Both the position numbers and the translations under genes were made by a program. 64,000 nt of DNA from Streptococcus taonis (GTDB taxonomy: Bacteria > Bacillota > Bacilli > Lactobacillales > Streptococcaceae): contig NZ_JARZZP010000004.1 in NCBI RefSeq assembly GCF_029948085.1, positions 104,654 through 168,653 on the forward strand, given 5' to 3'. Positions 17,201-25,391 of this stretch are shown here, in pieces (positions within the stretch are counted from its first letter, which is position 1; every line of letters begins with the position of its first letter). The notes under the pieces are model-generated. The model was given only the letters and a program-made list of their open reading frames with translations, ran no database searches and was not told the DNA's origin.

Positions 17201-17940
17201 TGGCTAAATTAAAAATCGATGTCGATAATTTACATAAGCAATATGGTAAAAACAAAGTCCTTAAAGGAATCTCAGCAAAATTCTATGAAGGAGATGTTGT
17301 TTGTATCATTGGACCTTCTGGTTCAGGTAAATCAACTTTCTTGCGTAGCTTGAATCTCCTTGAGGAAGGTACAAAAGGTCATATCACGGTTAATGGTTAT
17401 GATTTGACGGATAAAGCAACCAACGTGGACCACGTTCGTGAAAATATCGGAATGGTGTTCCAGCACTTCAATCTTTTCCCACACATGACGGTATTGGAAA
17501 ATATCACTTTCGCACCAGTAGAGCATAAGTTGATGACTAAGGCCGAAGCTGAAAAATTGGGAATGGAACTTCTTGAAAAAGTTGGACTCGCTGATAAGGC
17601 TAATGCAAATCCTGAAAGCCTATCAGGTGGTCAAAAACAGCGTGTGGCTATCGCTCGTGGTCTAGCCATGAACCCTGATATCATGCTCTTTGACGAACCA
17701 ACTTCTGCCCTTGACCCTGAGATGGTCGGCGACGTTCTTAACGTTATGAAGGAATTGGCTGAACAAGGTATGACTATGATCATCGTAACCCACGAAATGG
17801 GATTCGCCCGCAAGGTTGCCAATCGAGTTATCTTTACTGCAGACGGTGAATTCCTTGAGGACGGTACACCTGACCAAATCTTTGATAACCCACAACACCC
17901 GCGTCTTAAAGAATTTTTAGACAAGGTTCTAAACGCCTAG
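17200..17940 (+). CDS. Amino-acid ABC transporter ATP-binding protein
   Basis: 246 residues, GlnQ type. Walker [10 protein letters not shown] at about 38-46, Q-loop [13 protein letters not shown], signature LSGGQKQR, Walker [15 protein letters not shown] and the H-loop VTHEMGF are intact. It energises the permease encoded just upstream. A long hairpin downstream probably ends the transcript. Confidence 0.95.
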   Translation: MAKLKIDVDNLHKQYGKNKVLKGISAKFYEGDVVCIIGPSGSGKSTFLRSLNLLEEGTKGHITVNGYDLTDKATNVDHVRENIGMVFQHFNLFPHMTVLENITFAPVEHKLMTKAEAEKLGMELLEKVGLADKANANPESLSGGQKQRVAIARGLAMNPDIMLFDEPTSALDPEMVGDVLNVMKELAEQGMTMIIVTHEMGFARKVANRVIFTADGEFLEDGTPDQIFDNPQHPRLKEFLDKVLNA

Positions 17941-17972
17941 AAAAGGTAGGGCAAAAAGTCTTTATAATCAAA

Positions 17973-18018
17973 AAAACGCATTGTATCAGGTATTATAAAA
18001 CTTGATATTATGCGTTTT
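17973..18018 (+). terminator. Terminator of the amino-acid transporter operon
   Basis: AAAACGCAT and ATGCGTTTT pair over nine bases, with further inner pairing TATCA/TGATA, followed by TTTTAT. It starts 33 bases after the ATPase stop. Confidence 0.7.
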
Positions 18019-18050
18019 ATTCTGGGAAGATTTACTTCGATTGTTCCTGA

Positions 18051-18235
18051 TACTCAATGAAAATCAAAGAGCAAACTAGGAAGCTAGCCACAGGTTGCTC
18101 AAAGCACTGCTTTGAGGTTGTAGATAGAACTGACGAAGTCAGCTCAAAACACTGTTTTGAGGTTGTAAATAGAACTGACGAAGTCAGTAACATATATACG
18201 GTAAGGCGACGCTGACGTGGTTTGAATTTGAGATT
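18051..18235 (+). repeat. BOX element (two B modules)
   Basis: Begins TACTCAATGAAAATCAAAGA, carries GCAAACTAGGAAGCTAGCC, two copies of the module with CACTG(T/C)TTTGAGGTTGT and GAACTGACGAAGTCAG, and ends in the GGCGACGCTGACG box that defines pneumococcal BOX repeats. Compared with the copy at 49237 the last part (after GTGGTTTGAA) is degenerate. It lies between the transporter terminator and zwf. Confidence 0.93.
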
Positions 18236-18269
18236 TTTCCCAGCCTCTTAGTATAGACGTATTGGATTT

Positions 18270-18298
18270 TTGGATTTTTTAGAAAATTATGATAAAAT
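18270..18298 (+). promoter_or_regulatory. Probable zwf promoter with short leader
   Basis: TTGGAT (18270-18275) and TAAAAT (18293-18298), 17 bases apart, with TG one base before the -10. The leader contains an eight-codon frame (ATG at 18306, MKMGIPHA) with AAGGAT before it, and a small CCTAG/CTAGG hairpin near 18331-18343. Whether these do anything is unknown. Confidence 0.55.
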
Positions 18299-18368
18299 AA
18301 AGGATATGAAAATGGGGATTCCTCATGCCTAGTTTAACTAGGAAACAAAATAGAAATTAGGTAGCTAG

Positions 18369-19856
18369 ATGTCATCAAAAGTTATTGTTACAATTTTCGG
18401 TGCAAGTGGGGATTTGGCCAAACGTAAGCTCTACCCTTCACTTTTTAGACTTTATAAATCAGGTAATCTTTCTGATCATTTTGCTGTTATTGGAACTGCT
18501 CGTAGACCTTGGAGTAAGGAATATTTTGAATCTGTCGTTGTCGAATCTATTTTAGACTTGGCAGATAGCGTAGAAGAGGCTCAAGCATTTGCTAGTCATT
18601 TTTACTATCAAAGTCACGATGTTAATGACACTGAGCACTACATCGAATTACGCAAGCTTCAGGCTGAATTAAACGAAAAATATCAGACTGAGCACAACAA
18701 ACTCTTCTTCCTCTCAATGGCACCTCAGTTCTTTGGTACCATTGCTAAACACCTCAAATCAGAGCAGATTGTTGACGGTAAAGGCTTTGAACGTTTGATT
18801 GTTGAGAAACCTTTTGGAACAGACTATGAGACTGCAAGCAAACTAAACGAAGAGCTCCTAGCTACTTTTAACGAAGAGCAAATCTATCGTATCGACCACT
18901 ATCTCGGTAAAGAAATGATTCAAAGTATTTTTGCTATTCGCTTTGCCAATATGATTTTTGAAAATGTTTGGAATCGTGAACACATCGATAACGTTCAGAT
19001 TACCTTTGCAGAGCGCCTAGGTGTTGAAGAGCGTGGTGGCTACTATGATGAATCTGGTGCCCTTCGAGACATGGTTCAAAACCACACACTTCAGCTTCTG
19101 TCACTCCTCGCCATGGACAAGCCAGCAAGCTTTACAAAGGATGACATTCGCGCAGAGAAAATCAAAGTCTTTAAAAATCTTTACCACCCTACAGATGAGG
19201 AACTCAAAGAGCAATTCATCCGTGGTCAATATCGTTCTGGTAAAGTTGATGGCATGAAATACATCTCTTACCGTAGTGAACCAAATGTTAATCCTGAATC
19301 TATGACAGAAACCTTTGCATCAGGTGCCTTCTTTGTAAATACTGATCGCTTCCGTGATGTACCTTTCTTCTTCCGTACAGGGAAACGCCTCACTGAAAAA
19401 GGAACACACGTGAATATTGTCTTCAATCAAATGGATTCCATTTTCGGAGACCCTCTAGCACCAAACGTGCTTACCATCTATATCCAACCAACTGAAGGTT
19501 TCTCTCTCAGTCTTAATGGTAAAAAGGTAGGGGAAGAGTTTAGCCTTGCGCCAAATTCTCTTGACTATCGAACAGATGCAACTGCAACAGGTGCTTCACC
19601 AGACCCTTATGAAAAGCTCATCTACGATGTTTTGAATAACAACTCAACCAACTTTAGCCACTGGGAAGAAGTGAGCGCTTCTTGGGAGTTGATTGACCGC
19701 ATCGAAAAACTTTGGGCTGAAAATGGTGCGCCACTACATGACTACAAGGCTGGTACAATGGGGCCTCAAGCCAGCTTTGATTTACTTGAAAAATACGGAG
19801 CCAAATGGACTTGGCAACCAGATATCGCTTATCGTAAAGATGGTCGTTTAGAATAA
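18369..19856 (+). CDS. zwf: Glucose-6-phosphate 1-dehydrogenase
   Basis: 495 residues. Catalyses the first, NADP-reducing step of the oxidative pentose phosphate route. The coenzyme loop FGASGDLAKRKLYPSLF is at residues 9-25 and the catalytic RIDHYLGKE motif, with the essential His and Lys, at about 174-182. Length is normal. It stands alone between a BOX element and a shared terminator with ftsY. Confidence 0.98.
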   Translation: MSSKVIVTIFGASGDLAKRKLYPSLFRLYKSGNLSDHFAVIGTARRPWSKEYFESVVVESILDLADSVEEAQAFASHFYYQSHDVNDTEHYIELRKLQAELNEKYQTEHNKLFFLSMAPQFFGTIAKHLKSEQIVDGKGFERLIVEKPFGTDYETASKLNEELLATFNEEQIYRIDHYLGKEMIQSIFAIRFANMIFENVWNREHIDNVQITFAERLGVEERGGYYDESGALRDMVQNHTLQLLSLLAMDKPASFTKDDIRAEKIKVFKNLYHPTDEELKEQFIRGQYRSGKVDGMKYISYRSEPNVNPESMTETFASGAFFVNTDRFRDVPFFFRTGKRLTEKGTHVNIVFNQMDSIFGDPLAPNVLTIYIQPTEGFSLSLNGKKVGEEFSLAPNSLDYRTDATATGASPDPYEKLIYDVLNNNSTNFSHWEEVSASWELIDRIEKLWAENGAPLHDYKAGTMGPQASFDLLEKYGAKWTWQPDIAYRKDGRLE

Positions 19857-19864
19857 TCAAAAAC

Positions 19865-19890
19865 AATCCTGCAAGAATTCTTGCAGGATT
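19865..19890. terminator. Two-way terminator between zwf and ftsY
   Basis: AATCCTGCAAGAATTCTTGCAGGATT is a nearly perfect inverted repeat with A and T runs on both sides, so it can stop zwf from one side and ftsY from the other. Confidence 0.92.
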
Positions 19891-19895
19891 TTCTT

Positions 19896-21341
19896 TTATA
19901 TCAAACCTTCTAGAAGGCCTTTCATAAAGTTCTCAGAATTGAATTCACCGATATCATCGATTTTTTCACCAAATCCAATCAACTTAACAGGAATATTCAG
20001 TTCTTCACGGATAGCAAGAACGACACCACCTCGGGCAGTTCCATCAATTTTGGTTAAGACAATTCCTGTAACAGGAGTAATTTTTGAGAACTCTTTGGCT
20101 TGTACAAGAGCATTTTGACCTGTTGAGGCATCCAGAGCTAGGAAGGTTTCATGCGGAGCTTCTGGCACGACACGTTTAATGATACGACCAATTTTTTCCA
20201 ACTCTGCCATCAAGTTTTCCTTGTTTTGTAAACGGCCAGCTGTATCAATCATTAGAATATCAACACCTTCAGCCACCGCACGTTCCATCCCATCAAAGAC
20301 AACACTAGCTGGATCTGCTTTTTCAGGTCCAGTAACCACAGGAACATCTACACGACGACCCCATTCTGCTAGCTGGGCTACTGCACCAGCACGGAATGTA
20401 TCCGCAGCAACAAGCATGACTTTCTTGCCTGCTTGCTTGTAGCGGTGAGCTAATTTACCGATTGAAGTTGTTTTCCCGACACCATTAACACCTACAAAGA
20501 GCATGACTGTCAAACCATCTTGGAAGTTAATGCTTTCATTGTACTGTCCATCTTTTTCGTAAAGCTCTACCAATTTTTCGATGATCACACGACGAAGAAC
20601 ATCAGGTTTCTTGGCATTTTCAAGCTTGGCTTCATAACGCAATTCTTCAGTAAGATTTGAAGCAAACTGAACACCAACGTCACTCATGATAAGCAGTTCT
20701 TCTAGTTCTTCGAAGAATTCTTCATCAACAGAGCGGAAGTTAGCAAAGAAGGCATTCAAACGAGCTCCAAATCCCGTACGAGTTTTCTTGAGACTACGGT
20801 CATATTTTTCCTGTACAGTCTCTTGAACTGGAGGAATTTCTTCGATTACTAGATCTTCTTCCACTTCTTCAGAAGTATCTGACTCCATCTCGTCTGGTTG
20901 AACTTGATCAGCTTTATCCTCGCCACTATCACTTGAAGATACTTCTTCGACTGGTGACTCAAATTCTTCTGCAACAAATTCCACTACTTCTTGAGAGCTG
21001 GCTTCAGTTTCTTCAACTTTTGTTGACTCTTCCTGACAACAATGGCATTCAGTTTCTTCTTCAAGCTGAATTTCTTCCTGAGGAGTTGCTATTGGATCAA
21101 CTGTTTCTAGAGTAGTTTCTGCTACTGGTTCTTCCGACTCACTAGCTTCTTTAGAATAAGTTTCCTCAAATTCTGAACTTTGGTCGATTTCTTTAGTATT
21201 TTTCACTTCAACTTCATCAGTTCCAAGTGCTTTAACTTCCTCGCCAGGTTCTGTCAGATCCAAGTTTTCCAAAGCTTCTTTAACGACTTCTTCAATTTTT
21301 GGTTCTTCTTTTCTACCAAATAAACGGTCAAATAATCCCAT
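19896..21341 (-). CDS. ftsY: Signal recognition particle receptor FtsY
   Basis: 481 residues. FtsY docks SRP-bound ribosomes at the membrane. A very acidic N-terminal region (about 1-180) precedes the NG GTPase domain with GVNGVGKTT (G1), DTFRAGAVAQL, DTAGRLQNK and TKIDGTARGG. The acidic part is long and contains a small cysteine cluster (ECHCCQEE near 97-104), not usual for the family. First protein-targeting gene of a stretch that also holds ffh; the two Cof genes upstream are transcribed with it. Confidence 0.97.
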   Translation of the reverse strand: MGLFDRLFGRKEEPKIEEVVKEALENLDLTEPGEEVKALGTDEVEVKNTKEIDQSSEFEETYSKEASESEEPVAETTLETVDPIATPQEEIQLEEETECHCCQEESTKVEETEASSQEVVEFVAEEFESPVEEVSSSDSGEDKADQVQPDEMESDTSEEVEEDLVIEEIPPVQETVQEKYDRSLKKTRTGFGARLNAFFANFRSVDEEFFEELEELLIMSDVGVQFASNLTEELRYEAKLENAKKPDVLRRVIIEKLVELYEKDGQYNESINFQDGLTVMLFVGVNGVGKTTSIGKLAHRYKQAGKKVMLVAADTFRAGAVAQLAEWGRRVDVPVVTGPEKADPASVVFDGMERAVAEGVDILMIDTAGRLQNKENLMAELEKIGRIIKRVVPEAPHETFLALDASTGQNALVQAKEFSKITPVTGIVLTKIDGTARGGVVLAIREELNIPVKLIGFGEKIDDIGEFNSENFMKGLLEGLI

Positions 21342-21344
21342 GCT

Positions 21345-22163
21345 TTAGTTCTCCTTCAGTACATATTTTTCAATGGCCCAGGCAACAGCTTCCTCGTCAT
21401 TGGTCATAGGAGTCACGACATTCGCAACTTCCTTGACCTCAGGCACAGCATTTTGCATGGCAACGCCGAGTCCTGCCCACTCAATCATAGAAAGGTCATT
21501 GGCCTCATCTCCACAAGCCATCACCTGACTTTGGTCAATTCCTAGATGGTCGATCAATTTAGCTAGTCCAGTAGCCTTATGAACGTTCTTTGGTGACCAT
21601 TCCAAAAGCATATCGCGAGATTTAAAAATTTCATAATTGTTAAACAAGTCTGATGAAATGTTAGCAATTGCTGCATCCAGTGGTTCTTGGGCAAAGGCTG
21701 TCACACATTTATTGTAGGTCATCTGACTAGACAAATCTTCAAAGTCAATTGGAACAAAAGTCAGAGCAGGATTAAATTTAGCATACAGACTTTCTTGATC
21801 TGATTGGATTTGGTAAACTGTACCTTCTGAAATAGCGTCTAAAGGAATGCCTAGTTTTTCAGTTTCCTCGTAAATACGTGTCACATCATCAATCGAGAAC
21901 ACTGTCTTATCGAGGATTTCACCCGTATTTTTCTGAACCAATCCACCATTAAAGGTGATAGTATACTCATCATCATGGCCCTCTGTTCCAAGCTCTTTGA
22001 GGAAGAAATCCATAGCCTTGAGGGGACGTCCAGTTGTCAATACCACTTTGACTCCCTGATCACGCGCAGCCTTTAAAGTTTCCTTGGTACGATCAGTTAA
22101 TTTCTTGTCTGTCGTCAGTAAGGTTCCATCTAAGTCCAAAGCAATTAATTTAATATCTGCCAT
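21345..22163 (-). CDS. Cof-type HAD phosphatase
   Basis: 272 residues. Class IIB HAD hydrolase with nucleophile motif LDLDGTLLT near the N-terminus, TTGRP (motif II), Lys in the K-A-T-G-L-A-K region and motif III GDEANDLSMI. Such enzymes dephosphorylate sugar phosphates, pyridoxal phosphate or flavin intermediates; the substrate is unknown. It begins one base into the stop of the second Cof gene (TAATG) and ends three bases before ftsY. Confidence 0.9.
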   Translation of the reverse strand: MADIKLIALDLDGTLLTTDKKLTDRTKETLKAARDQGVKVVLTTGRPLKAMDFFLKELGTEGHDDEYTITFNGGLVQKNTGEILDKTVFSIDDVTRIYEETEKLGIPLDAISEGTVYQIQSDQESLYAKFNPALTFVPIDFEDLSSQMTYNKCVTAFAQEPLDAAIANISSDLFNNYEIFKSRDMLLEWSPKNVHKATGLAKLIDHLGIDQSQVMACGDEANDLSMIEWAGLGVAMQNAVPEVKEVANVVTPMTNDEEAVAWAIEKYVLKEN

Positions 22164-22954
22164 TATAATTCCTCCATATAAGCGATAACTGATTGGTCCT
22201 TGTGGTGTCCAATAATGGTTTCAGCAAGTTCTAAAATCTCTGGACGTGCATTTTCAGGTGCCACTGGGTGCCCAACCACTTGCATCATGTGAAGATCATT
22301 TAGATTATCACCAAAGGCCATCACTTGATCCATATCCAGATTTAATTTCTTAGCCAATTCGACAATAGCGACTCCCTTATCAACATGGTCTAAAACAATA
22401 TCAATGGATTCAAAGCCTGTCGTCATAGCCTTGACTCCAGGAACATGTTCATTGACCCAAGCTTCTCCAGCGTCAACCGTTTCTTCAGTGAAGTTAGTTG
22501 TGAATTTAAAAATCTCATCGGTAATATCTTCAAGACTGGCTACTTTTTTGATATTTTCATTGTAATGATGACTAAACATGAGATAGGTTTCATCTACTGT
22601 GTCTAATACATAGCAAGCCTCTTTACCAGTCAAGAGCATCTTTTTCTCATCAAAATAAGGTGAAGTTTTTAGTTTTTCAAATGTTAATAGGTAAAAATCA
22701 CGAGGCATGGTTGCTTCATAAAGGTCCTCTCCATGGAAACGAACGAGACTCCCATTTTCAGCAATGAAAATAATCTCATCTTTAACATCCGCAAAATGCT
22801 TTTCAAGTGACAAAAGCCCACGACCTGAGGCAACAGCAAAGTAAATTCCTTTTTCTTGATAAGAATGGAGCAACTTTTTCAGACGCTCCATATCAAATTG
22901 ACCGGCACCATCCAAAAAAGTACCGTCCATATCCGTTGCTACTAATTTAATCAT
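22163..22954 (-). CDS. Cof-type HAD phosphatase
   Basis: 263 residues. Contains ATDMDGTFLD (motif I), ASGRG (motif II) and GDNLNDLHM (motif III) of the same class IIB HAD family as its neighbour. The longest frame is about 27 residues longer, but MIKLVATDMDGT is the family start and is used here. Extended -10 TGGTATAAT lies near 22990-23000. First gene of the cof-cof-ftsY run. Confidence 0.88.
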   Translation of the reverse strand: MIKLVATDMDGTFLDGAGQFDMERLKKLLHSYQEKGIYFAVASGRGLLSLEKHFADVKDEIIFIAENGSLVRFHGEDLYEATMPRDFYLLTFEKLKTSPYFDEKKMLLTGKEACYVLDTVDETYLMFSHHYNENIKKVASLEDITDEIFKFTTNFTEETVDAGEAWVNEHVPGVKAMTTGFESIDIVLDHVDKGVAIVELAKKLNLDMDQVMAFGDNLNDLHMMQVVGHPVAPENARPEILELAETIIGHHKDQSVIAYMEEL

Positions 22955-23015
22955 AAAATTCTTCATACTCCAATTAATAAATCTACCTTCTATTATACCA
23001 TAGAAAAAGTAAAAA

Positions 23016-23040
23016 AAGACGTGCTGAATTGACACGTCTT
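23016..23040 (-). terminator. Terminator behind a gene relic
   Basis: AAGACGTG and CACGTCTT pair around a nine-base loop; on the minus strand a run of seven T follows. It would end transcription of the relic just upstream. Confidence 0.75.
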
Positions 23041-23046
23041 TGTCTT

Positions 23047-23225
23047 CTATAAATAATCCCGTAGGGCCAATTTAAAGGCCAGGCTGATTTGCTTACCTTC
23101 TTTTATATCCAACCTCTCAACACTTTTCTTCCAAAGTTCTTGATTGAAGTCTATTCTGAGAGTTCATCAGCTATTGCGTAAAAATTATCAATCTTTGGCT
23201 GAGATACATTTGTCACAATCATAAA
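23047..23225 (-). pseudogene. Frameshifted remnant of a small gene
   Basis: Two protein-like pieces on the minus strand, VTNVSQPKIDNFYAIADELS and LRIDFNQELWKKSVERLDIK followed by EGKQISLAFKLALRDYL, are joined across a frame change near 23160 and end in TAG followed by a good terminator. Together they would make about 60 residues. The family is not recognised; the pattern of gene tail plus terminator argues that it was once expressed. Confidence 0.4.
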
Positions 23226-23287
23226 TAGCATATAGTTCTTGACATATAATCTTGCATATGAAAAAATACTTGTTGGAGGTTAATAAT

Positions 23288-23755
23288 ATGACTGAAAAAA
23301 TCAAAAACTGGGTTAATATTTGCGTTTTGAAAAATCAAGAAATTTTATTACTTAATAGACAGCACGATAATTTTCCTGGTTGGATTCCACCGGGGGGAAA
23401 AGTTGAATTCCCTGAAAGTTTTTTTGAAGCCGCATTACGGGAACTTAAGGAAGAGACTGGACTCACTGCATTAAATCTTGAATTAAAAGGAATTTCAGGC
23501 TTTACTAATTCAATTGGTAATGAGAGATTTGTCTTCTATGACTTTTTATGTACTCAGTTTACTGGTGAACTAAGTACATCTGCTGAAGGTGAGCCAAAAT
23601 GGTGGAATCTAAAAGATATTGATAAAATACCAATGCAAGATGAAATAAGAAAAAGGCTACCACTTTATTTAAGAAAAGGAAGCTTTGAAACTATTAACTA
23701 TTGGGATGATAATAAGAAATGCATTAGTGAAAACAAAACAATTTTATTTGACTAA
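23288..23755 (+). CDS. Nudix hydrolase
   Basis: 155 residues. The Nudix box is GGKVEFPESFFEAALREL and KEETGL; IPPGGKVEF and the YDFLCTQFTGEL strand are typical of MutT-like 8-oxo-purine or nucleoside-phosphate hydrolases. ATG at 23288 with TTGGAGG nine bases upstream is used rather than the longer frame. Stands alone; TTGACA occurs 44 bases upstream but without a convincing -10. Confidence 0.85.
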   Translation: MTEKIKNWVNICVLKNQEILLLNRQHDNFPGWIPPGGKVEFPESFFEAALRELKEETGLTALNLELKGISGFTNSIGNERFVFYDFLCTQFTGELSTSAEGEPKWWNLKDIDKIPMQDEIRKRLPLYLRKGSFETINYWDDNKKCISENKTILFD

Positions 23756-23836
23756 TATTCTCTACGGTATAATCAAGGGTATCTAATAAAAATCATCTAC
23801 TCTAACAACTTTTTCCTTATAGCTATAGATAGCTAA

Positions 23837-23868
23837 AAAGCCTTGGAAACAGCTTATTCCAAGGCTTT
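23837..23868. terminator. Terminator between the Nudix and HD genes
   Basis: AAAGCCTTGG and CCAAGGCTTT form a ten-base stem. The two flanking genes converge on it. Confidence 0.85.
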
Positions 23869-23892
23869 CTCTATATTTAGAGCCAGTCGTTA

Positions 23893-24471
23893 TTAAAAAT
23901 ATAAGCCCTTTTCCACACTTTCCTGAATCAAGTCTTCCGTCAGTTTCCATAATTCTTCTGATTCACTTTTTATGAACTTTTTCTTTTCTAATACCATGTC
24001 TGCACTGATATTATCAGGATTATAATTGAATTCTGACACTTCTAAGTGATTTATCAGTGGTACCAATGCATCGATCACTCTTGCATATCTTGCTTCAGAA
24101 CTCTGCCCTTTTTCAAATTCCAACCACAAATTTTTCATTTGTAAATATTTTTCTTCTGGAAGTATACTCATTGTTTTTTCTATAGATGCTAGTTCTCTAT
24201 CATGAGAATGAAGCTTTTTTTCATCATCAAAAACCCAAGTATCTCCGGCATAAATCTCACCTAAATCATGAATCAATAACATAGAAATGACCTTCTCCAT
24301 ATTCAATTTTTCAGGATAATAATCTTGAAGAACCATCGCAGCTATGGCACCCTGCCAGGAATGCTCGGCACTATTTTCAAATCTGCCATCAAGAGTTCTA
24401 TTAAATCTTATCACTGACTTTAATTTCTCTATTTCTTTAATAAAATCAACTGAATGTTTCAAATTACTCAT
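23893..24471 (-). CDS. HD domain phosphohydrolase (YfbR-like)
   Basis: 192 residues. The metal site is shown by NSAEHSW (His), LIHDLGEIYAGD (His-Asp pair) and the later RVIDAL (Asp). This layout is that of the YfbR/HDDC2 group of 5'-deoxynucleotidases and related HD hydrolases. No operon partner. Exact substrate not deducible. Confidence 0.85.
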   Translation of the reverse strand: MSNLKHSVDFIKEIEKLKSVIRFNRTLDGRFENSAEHSWQGAIAAMVLQDYYPEKLNMEKVISMLLIHDLGEIYAGDTWVFDDEKKLHSHDRELASIEKTMSILPEEKYLQMKNLWLEFEKGQSSEARYARVIDALVPLINHLEVSEFNYNPDNISADMVLEKKKFIKSESEELWKLTEDLIQESVEKGLYF

Positions 24472-24556
24472 TGCTATTCCTACCTTATTCTAAATTACAA
24501 ATATATTAGCAAAAATTAATCTTGACATCATTAATTTCCCGTATTTGCAAAAAAAT

Positions 24557-24586
24557 AACGCCTAATCCACATGAGATTAGACGCTG
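24557..24586 (-). terminator. Terminator of the TRIC-family gene
   Basis: AGCGTCTAATC and GGATTAGGCGTT pair (one mismatch) on the minus strand and are followed by ATTTTTTT. It lies about 60 bases past the stop at 24644. Confidence 0.82.
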
Positions 24587-24643
24587 ATAAAATGACTATT
24601 TTAAACTTATTTATGGGTTTGGAATCAAACTTTCAGCCATTCA

Positions 24644-25303
24644 TCAATTCAAGGTTCTCTTATCCATATTTGGCAAAGAGAGTCGGAATTTAATGATGCA
24701 GAGTCGAATCACAAAACCAACAATAGAAACAATGATAAAGACAGTGATTCTTGGAAAGTGAAGGACAAAGGCCAACCAATAATAAATAACTCCAATTACG
24801 AAAGATAGAAGGGCATAAATATCTTCTTTTAGAACACTTGGTACTTCATTGATCAGGAGGTCTCGGATAATTCCACCACCTGCACCCGTTAAACAGGCCA
24901 AAATCCCTGCAGACATCAAATTTAGCTTACTATCCACTAAGGCTGTGGCTCCGATTAGAGAGAAGATAATTAACCCAATCGAATCAAAGATGAGGTAAGC
25001 TTCTCTCAACCACTTATAGAACTTTTTTTCATGACTAGCATTGGCCTGTTTTGAAGTTACAAAGACATACATGATAACCGCTACAAGGATAGAGACATAA
25101 ATCGGGCTGGGATCAGCAAGAGAGGAAGGAAAACGACTGATAATAGAATCTCTCAAAATCCCTCCGCCTACTGCCGTTACAATTGCCAATAAACTAATTC
25201 CAAAAATATCTAATCGTTTACCAAATCCTTTGATGGCTCCTGAAGCCGCGAAGGCTATAGTCCCAATATAATTACAGATCATTAGGAATAGATCGAAATC
25301 CAT
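24644..25303 (-). CDS. TRIC cation channel family protein (UPF0126)
   Basis: 219 residues with seven hydrophobic helices in two repeats, each with a Gly-rich kink: FAASGAIKGFGK ... TAVGGGILRDSI in the first and TGAGGGIIRDLL in the second, the UPF0126/YicG signature. Prokaryotic TRIC proteins form trimeric potassium-permeable channels in the membrane. Single gene upstream of smc's end, same strand. Confidence 0.9.
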   Translation of the reverse strand: MDFDLFLMICNYIGTIAFAASGAIKGFGKRLDIFGISLLAIVTAVGGGILRDSIISRFPSSLADPSPIYVSILVAVIMYVFVTSKQANASHEKKFYKWLREAYLIFDSIGLIIFSLIGATALVDSKLNLMSAGILACLTGAGGGIIRDLLINEVPSVLKEDIYALLSFVIGVIYYWLAFVLHFPRITVFIIVSIVGFVIRLCIIKFRLSLPNMDKRTLN

Positions 25304-25391
25304 ATAAGCTCCTCAATTTATTTTTGTAACCCTCCGACTTCTTGAAGGTCATTCTAAATACTTTAGCTTGAAATGTTGTATCGAAAACAAA

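Noticed and set aside
18051..18235. BOX repeat considered as a CRISPR or direct-repeat array
   Set aside because: The modules match BOX B/A sequence and have no spacers of constant length.
23239..23270. TTGACA as promoter of the Nudix gene
   Set aside because: No convincing -10 at the right distance; only a weak AT-rich match.
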